Shown: in pieces, positions 1 through 8,399 of the stretch
How positions within the stretch are numbered: the first letter of the stretch is position 1
Layout of the letters: every line of letters begins with the position of its first letter
NCBI GenBank assembly: GCA_045638145.1
Contig: JAZUAU010000004.1
Span: forward strand, 24,866-88,865
Source of the DNA: SFWF01 sp045638145
Lineage (GTDB): Bacteria; Bacillota; Clostridia; Oscillospirales; Acutalibacteraceae
Direction: 5' to 3'
DNA length: 64,000 nucleotides
Position numbers and translations under genes: made by a program
Notes under the pieces: generated by a model
What the model was told of the DNA's origin: nothing
Databases searched by the model: none
What the model saw: the letters and a program-made list of their open reading frames with translations, nothing else

Positions 1-1440
1 TCCCGAGGTGGAAGGTAGGTCAAGACCAGTATCCGAGCCAAGACCGAATTTTGTGAAATAGTCGAGCATTGTTGTAACGCCCATTCGTTTTCCAAGCTCA
101 TAGAAGAAATAGTTGCAGGATTTCTGGATTGCGCGGTTAAGCCCCGTGCTTCCGTGAACGAACATACAGCTCGGCGTGTAATCGGAAAAATAGTTATAGG
201 TTCCGACACAGCGGATATGCTCGTCATAATCAAGATGCCCGTTTTCAAGCGCCGCAATAGCAACAAGGGGCTTGACAGTCGAGCCGGGAGGATAAATTCC
301 CGAAAATGCGCGGTCGTTAAGGGGAGTGAGTGGGTCACTGAGCAGGTTGTTATAAACCTCGCGATAGGTGTTAAGGTCAAAAGATGGATAGTTTGCGCTG
401 GCTATAACATTTCCCGTTTTAAGGTCCATCATAACAGCCGCACCTGCTGTTGCAGTGCCGCCAAGCTTTTGTTGCTCTAAAATTGCATTAGCGAGGGCGT
501 CCTGGGTTGCTTTCTGAATTGATTTGTCAAGGGTTAGGACAACCGTCTTGCCCGCAATTGGCATTTTGGTTACCTCTTGCGAGAGAATATTACCCTTTGA
601 ATCAATTTTGTAGGTGATTTCGCCGTCTGTACCGTGGAGATATTCCTCGGCAAGAAGTTCAATACCACTTTTGCCAACCTTATCACTGTAGGAATAGCCC
701 TTGCCCTTGTATTTGTCCCATTCCTCGGCATAGATAGGACCGATAGTGCCGATTATATGGGGCGCAATCGTGCCGTCAACGTACTCTCTAAAGGGCATAA
801 TGTCAATCGAAACACCGTCGAGAAGCATACCTGATTCAAGTACTATCTGCATAATTTCGGAGGATATGTCCTCTGCAAAGGTATAAGGATTTGAGATGGA
901 AAAATCAGATATTTCTATGGTGTAGCGTACACCCATTATCTTTCGGGCAACGGACTCGTTGTAATCTGCAAGTTCATAGTCGAGAAGCATCTTGTCGATG
1001 CAGTTTTCTGTCGATGAATAGTGGGCAAGCCCAAGGGTGTTTTTCAGTTTCGAAATTGCCGCATCGCTTCCTTCAAAGGAATAGGGGGCAGTTTTGGTTA
1101 TCGGAAGATTGTCAAACCACTCGCCGTTTCGGTCTTCAAGAAGGTTTATAAGGGCAAGAATGGTAGAATTCATCTTTTCGGTTTTAAGGTATGCCTTGTT
1201 AAAAACTATATTATAGCCCTCGCGGTTAACAGCGATTTTTCTGCCGTCAGAGTCAAGAATCTCGCCGCGTTGTGCCTTAACGGCTACGGTACGGTAGGAA
1301 ATACCGAGCGCCTGATTAATATAGGTTTCGGCATTTTGAATCTGAAGCGAGAAAACGCGTATGGTATAAACCAACATAATTATCGCCATAAAAACCGCCA
1401 ATGCCGAAAGCCTCGTCTTTTGTCTTTTTTGAAATGCCAT
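1..1440 (-). CDS. mrdA: Penicillin-binding protein 2 (transpeptidase), 3' end outside window
   Basis: Class B penicillin-binding protein, which cross-links peptidoglycan during cell elongation outside the membrane. I translated the minus strand: ATG at 1440 follows an AAGGAGGTG ribosome site, and the frame stays open for 480 codons to the window edge. Residues 8-30 form a signal-anchor helix, followed by a PBP dimerisation region. The transpeptidase motif S387-T-V-K390 (in YPPGSTVKPL) and the second motif S441-C-N443 are visible; the KTG motif would lie beyond the edge. It is the last visible gene of the polA-to-mreD run, 32 bases after mreD, which fits a role in the rod-shape complex. The family call is firm; the exact subclass (PBP2/MrdA versus another elongation PBP) rests on the mre context. 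Confidence 0.92.
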   Translation of the reverse strand, partial: MAFQKRQKTRLSALAVFMAIIMLVYTIRVFSLQIQNAETYINQALGISYRTVAVKAQRGEILDSDGRKIAVNREGYNIVFNKAYLKTEKMNSTILALINLLEDRNGEWFDNLPITKTAPYSFEGSDAAISKLKNTLGLAHYSSTENCIDKMLLDYELADYNESVARKIMGVRYTIEISDFSISNPYTFAEDISSEIMQIVLESGMLLDGVSIDIMPFREYVDGTIAPHIIGTIGPIYAEEWDKYKGKGYSYSDKVGKSGIELLAEEYLHGTDGEITYKIDSKGNILSQEVTKMPIAGKTVVLTLDKSIQKATQDALANAILEQQKLGGTATAGAAVMMDLKTGNVIASANYPSFDLNTYREVYNNLLSDPLTPLNDRAFSGIYPPGSTVKPLVAIAALENGHLDYDEHIRCVGTYNYFSDYTPSCMFVHGSTGLNRAIQKSCNYFFYELGKRMGVTTMLDYFTKFGLGSDTGLDLPSTSG

Positions 1441-1472
1441 TCCTGCACCTCCTTCTTTGCAAGTTTAAAAAT

Positions 1473-1973
1473 TTAAAGTGTACGGAGCTTCTTTTCAAGA
1501 AAATAAAAGGGAACTATGAAAAGTGCCGTGTAAAAAACGGTAGGGATAAAGTAAAGACTATAGTATTCTGCTCCCGTAGGAATTGAGCGGAAGGAATAGA
1601 AAAACAATGTCTTTGTAAAAAGATAAGCAAATGCCGCGCCGAGTGACAGACAGGCGGCAGAGCGGATATTTTTGTTCATAAAATAGGAGGCAAGCACACC
1701 TACAATCAGCCCGATAAGCATTACCACGAGTGTGTTGAAGCAGGAGGAGCCGCTCATAGAGCCGTCCATAAGCGCCCCTGCAAAAAAGCCGACCGAAGCA
1801 CCCCACCACTCGCCGTAAAATATTGCAACGGCAACCACGAAGGGAATAAGTGTTATGGGTACTGCTTGCCCGATTTTAAGGGTCATAATCCCTGAGTAGC
1901 GGAGAATGTATAAAAGCAGTATAAAAACTGCGTTTATTATAAAGGAAATTATTTGCTTACTACTGTTTTTCAT
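1473..1973 (-). CDS. mreD: Rod shape-determining protein MreD
   Basis: Integral membrane component of the elongation (rod) complex that links cytoplasmic MreB filaments to MreC and penicillin-binding proteins. The 166-residue product is almost entirely hydrophobic, with about five membrane helices and the usual MreD length. It starts 3 bases after the mreC stop codon and precedes PBP2, the standard mreBCD-mrdA order. MreD sequences are poorly conserved, so the call rests on length, topology and position as much as on sequence. Nothing odd was seen. Confidence 0.9.
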   Translation of the reverse strand: MKNSSKQIISFIINAVFILLLYILRYSGIMTLKIGQAVPITLIPFVVAVAIFYGEWWGASVGFFAGALMDGSMSGSSCFNTLVVMLIGLIVGVLASYFMNKNIRSAACLSLGAAFAYLFTKTLFFYSFRSIPTGAEYYSLYFIPTVFYTALFIVPFYFLEKKLRTL

Positions 1974-1976
1974 AGG

Positions 1977-2837
1977 CTATTTACCGTCGGTCGGCAGAGC
2001 CTCGCCCTGACCGTTAAAGGAGGTTATAATCATAACGTTTCTTATCTCTTCAAGGTTGACTGTCGGCTCTATAACGGCATAAAGGGAGGAGGTTACAGGG
2101 TCGCTTTCGATATTCTTAACGGTACCAATAATAACCTTGTCGGGGAAGATGCCGCCACCCGAGGTTACAATAATATCACCAACCGCAATGGTGCAGGTAC
2201 GGGGAATATTGTAAAGACGGGTAAGCCCTTCTAGGGCGAAATCTCTGGTACCCGAAACAATTCCGGCGTCGTTTGTTCTTACAGAATAAGCTCCGCAGGT
2301 GAGAGAGGGGTTGAGGACGGTAGTAACCTTTGAGGAAGAAAAGCCGACCTCTGTGATATAACCTACTAGACCCGCATCGGTAATAACGGGGTCGTAAAGC
2401 TTGACGCCGTCGTGGGTACCTCGGTTTACCGTAAAGCCACTAAACTCATCATCGGGGTCACGCGAGGAAATAAGTGCCGGACAAAACTCAAAATCGGGGT
2501 TCTGCTCCTTAATCTCAAGAAAATCCTTTAAAAACTCATTCTCGTTTATAGCTGACTCGTACTCAACAAGCTTGTCGCGAAGGCTGTTAATTTCTTCTTG
2601 CAACGCTTCATTTTCATCTAAAAGCTCATCCGATTTGTTAAGTTTTGTGTCAAGGTTGTCAATAGAATTTTTAACCCCTGCGGCAAGTGCCTTAAAGGGC
2701 TCGGTTATGGTCTGCAGTATGCCTGCCTGCGGCGAAATATAACCGCCGATGAGAGAAAGGACTATCGACAGCGCAATAACCGATGCTGTAACGGCAAGGA
2801 AGATTTTAAATTGTCTGCTTCTGAAGAAAAAACGCAA
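1977..2837 (-). CDS. mreC: Rod shape-determining protein MreC
   Basis: Bitopic protein of the elongation complex; its extracytoplasmic beta-domains contact PBP2 and MreD. The 286-residue product has a short basic N-terminus, a membrane helix at about residues 10-32, a coiled coil at about 65-115 rich in Glu, Leu and Asn, then the MreC beta-barrel region with motifs such as DPVITDAGLVGYI and VGDIIVTSGGGIFP. The gene lies 11 bases after mreB and 3 bases before mreD, so translation is probably coupled. Length matches the family. Confidence 0.95.
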   Translation of the reverse strand: MRFFFRSRQFKIFLAVTASVIALSIVLSLIGGYISPQAGILQTITEPFKALAAGVKNSIDNLDTKLNKSDELLDENEALQEEINSLRDKLVEYESAINENEFLKDFLEIKEQNPDFEFCPALISSRDPDDEFSGFTVNRGTHDGVKLYDPVITDAGLVGYITEVGFSSSKVTTVLNPSLTCGAYSVRTNDAGIVSGTRDFALEGLTRLYNIPRTCTIAVGDIIVTSGGGIFPDKVIIGTVKNIESDPVTSSLYAVIEPTVNLEEIRNVMIITSFNGQGEALPTDGK

Positions 2838-2848
2838 TTTAACTCACC

Positions 2849-3871
2849 TTATCTGTAGTTTTTGTTTCTGCGGAATACGTATGTGTCAAAGCCGTGACCT
2901 GCCTCGAGTCGCTTGCCGGTGCCTTCAACAACACAGTCAAGCGGATTGTCGGCAACACGCACGTTCATACCAGTTTCCTTTTCGATTCGCTCGGCAAATC
3001 CACGGAGAAGTGCTGTACCGCCCGTAAGGGTAATGCCGTTTTCAATAATATCGGCAGAAAGCTCGGGGGGTGTCTTCTCCAATGTCGTACGGATGCACTC
3101 AATAATAACATCGAGGGTGTCGCTCATTGCCTCTCTTATCTCCTCGGAGGAAATAACAACGTTTTTCGGAAGACCGTCAAGCAGATTTCTGCCCTTTATT
3201 TCAACCGTTTTTTCATTGTCGTATGGCATAGCCGAGCCTATTTCAATCTTTAACTGCTCAGCAGTGCGCTCGCCGATAAGGAGATTATGCTTTTTGCGGA
3301 TATAGTTAATGATTGCCTCGTCAAGGTCATCTCCCGCAGTACGTATAGACTGCGCAGTAACAATATCACCAAGGGAAATAACGGCAACCTCGCTTGTGCC
3401 ACCGCCGATATCAACAATCATATTACCTGTAGCATCCGAAATGGGAAGACCCGCACCAACGGCGGCTGCCATAGGCTCTTCTACTATGTCAACGTCAACT
3501 GCTCCTGCCTGTTTTACTGCATCGTGTACTGCACGGGCTTCAACCTCGGTAACACCTGCGGGAACGCAGATTACAACGCGAACGCGTGAAATAAGCGAGC
3601 CCTTGAGGGATTCCTTAATAAATCTTTTAAGCATTGCCGCAGTAACGTCATAGTCGGCAATAACTCCGTTTTTAAGAGGACGAACAGCAACAATTGAGCC
3701 GGGTGTTCTGCCTATCATTTCCTTTGCCTCGGTACCAACGGCACGAACGGCATCGTTCCTTACATCATAAGCCACAACCGAGGGCTCGCGCATTATGATT
3801 CCCTTTCCTTTAAGGTAAACGAGGGTGTTTGCCGTGCCTAGGTCGATTCCTATATCTCTTGTAAAAAGCAT
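2849..3871 (-). CDS. mreB: Actin-like cell shape protein MreB
   Basis: Bacterial actin that polymerises under the membrane and guides lateral cell-wall synthesis. The 340-residue product carries the actin-fold nucleotide motifs: phosphate-1 GIDLGTANTLVY near the N-terminus, phosphate-2 DIGGGTSEVAVIS at about 155, and the adenosine motif LTGGTALLRG near 290. Its N-terminus MLFTRDIGIDLG is typical of MreB rather than of DnaK relatives. It lies 21 bases downstream of tsaD and directly upstream of mreC, inside the polA-initiated run. Confidence 0.97.
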   Translation of the reverse strand: MLFTRDIGIDLGTANTLVYLKGKGIIMREPSVVAYDVRNDAVRAVGTEAKEMIGRTPGSIVAVRPLKNGVIADYDVTAAMLKRFIKESLKGSLISRVRVVICVPAGVTEVEARAVHDAVKQAGAVDVDIVEEPMAAAVGAGLPISDATGNMIVDIGGGTSEVAVISLGDIVTAQSIRTAGDDLDEAIINYIRKKHNLLIGERTAEQLKIEIGSAMPYDNEKTVEIKGRNLLDGLPKNVVISSEEIREAMSDTLDVIIECIRTTLEKTPPELSADIIENGITLTGGTALLRGFAERIEKETGMNVRVADNPLDCVVEGTGKRLEAGHGFDTYVFRRNKNYR

Positions 3872-3892
3872 ATATGTTATCCTTTCTGTGGG

Positions 3893-4906
3893 TTACTTTA
3901 TAATGTTATCTATTGGCATTGTGGCATAGGCGTTAAGCCCTTCGTCTGCCGTGTTGCCACTCATGAATTCATAGTGGGCTTGAACGCCTACCATTGCGGC
4001 ATTGTCACCACAATATTTTAGCTCAGGTCTGTAAAAATCATAGCCTTTCGCCCTGCATTCTGCTTCGAGTCGGGTACGAAGCTCACTGTTTGCTGAAACA
4101 CCGCCCGCAAGCACAATGGTGTTATAACCAAAGTCTTCTGCCGCCGCGAGGGTATTATTTATCAGCATATCGCATACCCTTTTGCGCACCGTTGCTGAAA
4201 GGATGGGTATATCAATCTCCAAGCCCTTTTGAGAGGCGTTATGTATGGTATTTATAACGGCGGTCTTAAGCCCCGAAAAGGAAAAATCATAGGGTGAGCC
4301 GTCCACTTTCGGTTTGGGCAGGGGATAGCGGTCAAAGTCGGGTTCTGTTGCAACCTTATCAAGATTTACACCGCCGGGGTAGCCAAGCCCCATAGCGCGG
4401 GCAGTTTTGTCAAAACATTCGCCCGCCGCATCGTCGCGTGTGCCGCCGATAATGTGAAAATCGGTGTAATCGTGCACCTCGGTAAGCAACGTGTTGCCGC
4501 CCGAAACGGTAAGACAGAGAAAGGGAGGCTTTAGATTTTCGTTGTTAATATAGTTTGCCGCAATATGTGAGCGGAGATGATGAACAGGGATAAGAGGAAT
4601 CCCGAGAGAAAGGGCAAGACCCTTTGCAAAATTTACTCCAACAAGTAAAGCCCCGATAAGTCCCGGTGCATAGGTTACGGCAACGGCGTCAAGGTTGGTA
4701 TAACCGATGCCGGCGTCCTCGAGTGCCTTTTCCACTACTGCGGAAATGTTTTCGCTGTGTCTTCGTGAAGCAATCTCAGGCACTACTCCGCCGTAAATTT
4801 TATGTTCTTCAATCTGTGTATTTATAACTGAGGACAAAACCTCTCGACCGCTGCAAACGGCGGCGGCGGGTTCATCGCAGGATGATTCAATGGCTAAAAC
4901 AAGCAC
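3893..4906 (-). CDS. tsaD: tRNA N6-adenosine threonylcarbamoyltransferase TsaD
   Basis: Transfers the threonylcarbamoyl group to A37 of ANN-decoding tRNAs (t6A synthesis) with TsaB and TsaE. The 337-residue protein shows the ASKHA-type fold, the metal-binding H110-L-R-S-H114, the motif DKTARAMGLGYPGG, and LAGGVSANSELR near the C-terminus. The N-terminal motif reads ESSCDEPAAAV, where most homologues have Thr in place of the Pro; this is unusual but may be neutral. The gene follows rimI by 4 bases, and a tsaD-rimI pairing is common in Firmicutes. tsaB and tsaE are not in the window. Confidence 0.96.
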   Translation of the reverse strand: MLVLAIESSCDEPAAAVCSGREVLSSVINTQIEEHKIYGGVVPEIASRRHSENISAVVEKALEDAGIGYTNLDAVAVTYAPGLIGALLVGVNFAKGLALSLGIPLIPVHHLRSHIAANYINNENLKPPFLCLTVSGGNTLLTEVHDYTDFHIIGGTRDDAAGECFDKTARAMGLGYPGGVNLDKVATEPDFDRYPLPKPKVDGSPYDFSFSGLKTAVINTIHNASQKGLEIDIPILSATVRKRVCDMLINNTLAAAEDFGYNTIVLAGGVSANSELRTRLEAECRAKGYDFYRPELKYCGDNAAMVGVQAHYEFMSGNTADEGLNAYATMPIDNIIK

Positions 4907-4910
4907 TATT

Positions 4911-5339
4911 TTACCTTCTTTTTGTCATAATGATAGCGTCTTCGCGCGGATTTTCGTAAAATGCAGGGCGTTTGCCCACGTTTTCATATCCACACTTTTC
5001 ATAAAGCGTGATTGCGGCGGTGTTCGATTCCCTGACCTCAAGCGAAATAAAGGAAAGAAGAGAATCTTTTGCAACCTCATCAAGGTGGGCGAGAAGTATT
5101 TTACCGATACCTCTGCCGCGTGCCGATTTTGTAACGGCAATATTCGTGATATAGCCCTCGTCAAGCACCGACTGTAGTCCTGCATAGCCGAGTATAATGT
5201 CATTTTCTTCATATACGAAGAAGCGTACACCCTCGGCGGCAGATAAAGCTACCGCATCGGCACTCCAAGGGTCGGAAAAGCATTCCTTTTCGAGCTCTGC
5301 GATAAAAGTCTCATCACCGCTTTGGTATTCTCTGATCAT
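4911..5339 (-). CDS. rimI: GNAT N-acetyltransferase, RimI type
   Basis: Predicted ribosomal-protein S18 N-alpha-acetyltransferase. The 142-residue product is a single GNAT domain with the acetyl-CoA loop R74-G-R-G-I-G79 and a C-terminal strand-helix containing LYEKCGYENVGKRPAFY, typical of RimI. It overlaps the phosphatase gene upstream by 4 bases and ends 4 bases before tsaD; rimI-tsaD linkage supports the name. The actual substrate cannot be read from sequence, since RimI-like GNATs acetylate various proteins. Confidence 0.9.
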   Translation of the reverse strand: MIREYQSGDETFIAELEKECFSDPWSADAVALSAAEGVRFFVYEENDIILGYAGLQSVLDEGYITNIAVTKSARGRGIGKILLAHLDEVAKDSLLSFISLEVRESNTAAITLYEKCGYENVGKRPAFYENPREDAIIMTKRR

Positions 5340-5743
5340 ATAATACCATCCTCGATAAATTCGTCAATTGCGCCGATAATCTCATCGCGGCAAGCCTTGT
5401 ACTCAAGGAGGTCTCCACCATACGGGTCGGGTATGCCGAGCACGAAAATCTTCATCTTGTCAAGGCCGAGACCCTCCAAAATATCAGCGTGAGAAGCCGA
5501 CATTGTTATAAAAACCGTGCTCTCATCGATATCAGAGAAGGTAAGCTGCTTTGAAATATGAGCCGAAATATCAATTCCAAGCTCGCTCATCGAAAGAACG
5601 GAATTTTCCGACACAGCGCTTCCGTCTGCGGCAATACCGCGGCTCAACACCTCTAAATCTTTTCTGTTTTTAGATTTCAAGTAACCCTCCGCCATAGGAG
5701 AACGGCAGGTATTACCGGTACAAACAAAAACTATTTTCTTCAT
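5336..5743 (-). CDS. ywlE: Low-molecular-weight phosphatase, probable protein-arginine phosphatase (YwlE-like)
   Basis: Small cytoplasmic phosphatase of 135 residues with the P-loop C8-T-G-N-T-C-R14-S near the N-terminus and the general-acid loop IPDPYGGD at about 107-114. In the known family, Thr at the position after Asn in this loop (here T12) distinguishes arginine phosphatases such as B. subtilis YwlE from tyrosine phosphatases, which carry Ile there. I therefore infer a role in protein-arginine dephosphorylation. It overlaps polA by 4 bases and rimI by 4 bases. No McsB arginine kinase is visible here; a tyrosine phosphatase is the alternative. Confidence 0.85.
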   Translation of the reverse strand: MKKIVFVCTGNTCRSPMAEGYLKSKNRKDLEVLSRGIAADGSAVSENSVLSMSELGIDISAHISKQLTFSDIDESTVFITMSASHADILEGLGLDKMKIFVLGIPDPYGGDLLEYKACRDEIIGAIDEFIEDGII

Positions 5744-8301
5744 GAGTCCTTAGCCTCAAACCAACTGTAACCGCTGTGAACGTCGGCGGTAAGCTCAACC
5801 GACATTCGGACGGCGTTTTGCATTTCTTCCTTTAAAAGTGTCGATACCACGTCCTTTATATCCTCAGCACACTCGATAATCAGCTCATCGTGTACCTGAA
5901 GGATAAGACGTGCATCGAGATTTTCTTCTTTCAGCTTTTTAAAGACATTAATCATTGCAATTTTAATAATATCTGCGGCAGTACCCTGAATGGGCGCATT
6001 ACGGGCAACGCGCTCTCCAAAGGCTCGCATCATTCCGTTTGAAGAGGTAATCTCGGGCAGATAGCGTCTTCTGCCGAAAACTGTTGTAACGTAGCCGTTT
6101 TCCTTTGCCTCTTCAATCGTACGTGTCATAAAGCGGTCAACACCGCGGAAGGTTGCAAGATAGCTTTCAATATATTGCTTCGCTTCCTTGTTTGAAACAC
6201 CGATATCCTTTGCAAGGGAGAAGGCACCGATTCCGTAAACGATTCCGAAATTTACCGCCTTTGCGCGGCTACGGAGTGTGGGAGTAATCATATCCTCAGG
6301 TAAACCGAAAACCTCTGCGGCAGTACGGGTATGAATATCTGCGTCCGTGTTAAAGGCGTCCAGCATAACCTTGTCGTTTGCCATGTGAGCGAGAACACGA
6401 AGCTCAATCTGGCTGTAGTCGGGATCAACAAGGGTGTAGCCTTCTTTTGCGATAAAGAATTTTCTGAAAATTCTGCCCTCGGGGGTCCGGACCGGAATGT
6501 TCTGTAAATTCGGCTCGAGCGAACTGATTCTGCCCGTTCTCGTTTCGGTCTGATTAAAGGTAGAATGTATTCTTCCGTCCTCGGCAACTGCCGAAAGGAG
6601 AGAATCACAATAGGTCGATTTAAGTTTGGCAAGAGTTCTGTACTGGAGCAGTAGCGAAACTGCAGGATGTGCGTCGCGAAGCTCCTCGAGAACCTCTGCG
6701 TTGGTCGAATAGCCGCTCTTGGTCTTCTTCTTTGCGGGAAGTCCGAGCTTTTCAAAGAGTGCAACACCAAGCTGTTTCGGCGAATTGAGGTTAAATTCAT
6801 ATCCTACAAGGCCGTGAATTTCCTTTTCAAGCTCGCGCACCTTTATTTCAAGCTCTTCTCCGTGAACAGAGAGTGCAGCTGCATCAATAAGCACGCCGGC
6901 TGTCTCCATATCACCAAGCACAAAAGCAAGGGGAAGCTCAATGTCGGAAAGTAGCGCGGCTTGTCCCGAAGCCTCGAGTTCCTTTTCGAGTGCGTTTGAA
7001 ACAGAAGTGAGCAAAAGCACCTCTTTTACACACCCGCAAAGTTTCCCATTTACCTCTGCGGCACTGTATTCTGCCGCAAGGCGGGAAAGCTCATAAGAAC
7101 TAGACGAAGGGTTTGCAAGATAGCCTGCAAGCATTGCGTCAAAAACTATATTTTCGGGGCGAGCGCCCTCAGCTACACATTCTTTATAAAGATTTTTCGC
7201 ATCAAAAACGCGCTTTTCAATATTTTTATCTGAAATTACCGAAAGTCCCTGCTCGTGCGAAAGTTGGGCACATACCTCGCCGTCAAAGGCGGTAAAGCCA
7301 TCGGCGGTTTTAACAATGTCAATCCTTTTCAGGTCACGCACAAGAAACTCAAAATCAGATACCGTTTCTGCCGAAATACACTCGGTGCATTTCACAGTCT
7401 TTGCGGCAGAAGGATTGATTCCAAGTCGGTCCATAAGCTTGAAAAGTTCAAGGTCGGTCATAAGTGCGGCAACCCCTGCCTCGTCACACTCGCTCGTTTT
7501 ATAGCTTTCGGGGTTTGTGTCAATGGGGGAGGTGCGGCAGATTGTACCAAGCCAGCGGCTGAAAAATGCATTTTCCTTGTCCGCTAGGAGCTTAGCCTTT
7601 ACGCCTGGCTTAATATCAAGGCTATCAAGATTTTCGTAAATATAGTCAATGTTTCCAAACCTTGTAATAAGCTCGGTTGCCGTTTTTTCGCCAACACCTT
7701 GCACACCGGGAATATTGTCCGAAGAGTCGCCCATAAGAGCCTTCAGGTCAATCATCTGTTCGGGGGTTAGTCCATACTTTTGGATAAGCGCCGCCTTGTC
7801 ATAATTTGTTGTTTCGGGGCCGCCCATTTTGGTGGTGGCAAGCACAACACGAACACGCTCGCCTATAAGCTGAAGTGCATCGCGGTCTCCTGTGGCAATG
7901 GCGCAGTCGATTCCGTTTTGCTCGCACATTTCGGCAATCGTGCCGAGGATATCGTCTGCCTCGTAGCCCTCACACTCGATAACCTTATAGCCCATAAGTC
8001 GGAGCCATTCCTTAACGGGGGCAAACTGTTCGAGCAGTTCGGGAGGAGTTGCGTGTCTGCCTGCCTTGTATTCGGCATATTTAAGGTGGCGGAAGGTCGG
8101 CTTCTTAAGGTCGAAGGCAACCGCAATTCCGTCGGGGTTTTCCGATTCGCGAAGCTTTTCAAGGATACTTATAAATCCGTAAACGGCGTTAGTAAACCTG
8201 CCGTCCTTTGTAGACAGCAGACGAATACCGTAAAAAGCGCGGTTTATAATACTGTTTCCGTCGATAGCAAGAAGCTTCATTTGGTCGCACAACTCCAGCA
8301 T
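5740..8301 (-). CDS. polA: DNA polymerase I
   Basis: Repair and Okazaki-fragment polymerase, 853 residues. It has an N-terminal 5'-nuclease domain (about 8-290, with LLAIDGNSIINRAFYG and MGDSSDNIPGVQGVGEKTA), a central 3'-5' exonuclease-like domain that lacks the acidic catalytic residues and is probably inactive, and a C-terminal family A polymerase with motif A from residue 626 (DPDYSQIELR), motif B (RSRAKAVNFGIVYG) and motif C (VHDE, about 803-806). Two starts are possible: ATG at 8301, with AGGA 8 bases upstream, and ATG at 8280, which matches homologues that begin MKLL but has its GGAG 12 bases away. It is the first gene of the run leading to mreBCD. A TATAAT on the minus strand at 8318-8323 may be its -10, but no clear -35 accompanies it. 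Confidence 0.96.
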   Translation of the reverse strand: MLELCDQMKLLAIDGNSIINRAFYGIRLLSTKDGRFTNAVYGFISILEKLRESENPDGIAVAFDLKKPTFRHLKYAEYKAGRHATPPELLEQFAPVKEWLRLMGYKVIECEGYEADDILGTIAEMCEQNGIDCAIATGDRDALQLIGERVRVVLATTKMGGPETTNYDKAALIQKYGLTPEQMIDLKALMGDSSDNIPGVQGVGEKTATELITRFGNIDYIYENLDSLDIKPGVKAKLLADKENAFFSRWLGTICRTSPIDTNPESYKTSECDEAGVAALMTDLELFKLMDRLGINPSAAKTVKCTECISAETVSDFEFLVRDLKRIDIVKTADGFTAFDGEVCAQLSHEQGLSVISDKNIEKRVFDAKNLYKECVAEGARPENIVFDAMLAGYLANPSSSSYELSRLAAEYSAAEVNGKLCGCVKEVLLLTSVSNALEKELEASGQAALLSDIELPLAFVLGDMETAGVLIDAAALSVHGEELEIKVRELEKEIHGLVGYEFNLNSPKQLGVALFEKLGLPAKKKTKSGYSTNAEVLEELRDAHPAVSLLLQYRTLAKLKSTYCDSLLSAVAEDGRIHSTFNQTETRTGRISSLEPNLQNIPVRTPEGRIFRKFFIAKEGYTLVDPDYSQIELRVLAHMANDKVMLDAFNTDADIHTRTAAEVFGLPEDMITPTLRSRAKAVNFGIVYGIGAFSLAKDIGVSNKEAKQYIESYLATFRGVDRFMTRTIEEAKENGYVTTVFGRRRYLPEITSSNGMMRAFGERVARNAPIQGTAADIIKIAMINVFKKLKEENLDARLILQVHDELIIECAEDIKDVVSTLLKEEMQNAVRMSVELTADVHSGYSWFEAKDS

Positions 8302-8361
8302 AAATATATTCCTAATTATTATAACAAAAGATTAAAGAAAAGTCATTAGAAATTTTAATAT

Positions 8362-8390
8362 TTGACTAATTTTTTTTAATAGTGTATAAT
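8362..8390 (+). promoter_or_regulatory. Promoter of dusB, placed for a near-leaderless mRNA
   Basis: TTGACT (8362-8367), 17-base spacer, TATAAT (8385-8390). Transcription should begin at about 8396-8398, only 2-4 bases before the likely dusB start ATG at 8400. No Shine-Dalgarno sequence can fit on the predicted mRNA. Confidence 0.8.
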
Positions 8391-8399
8391 CTTTGCGTT

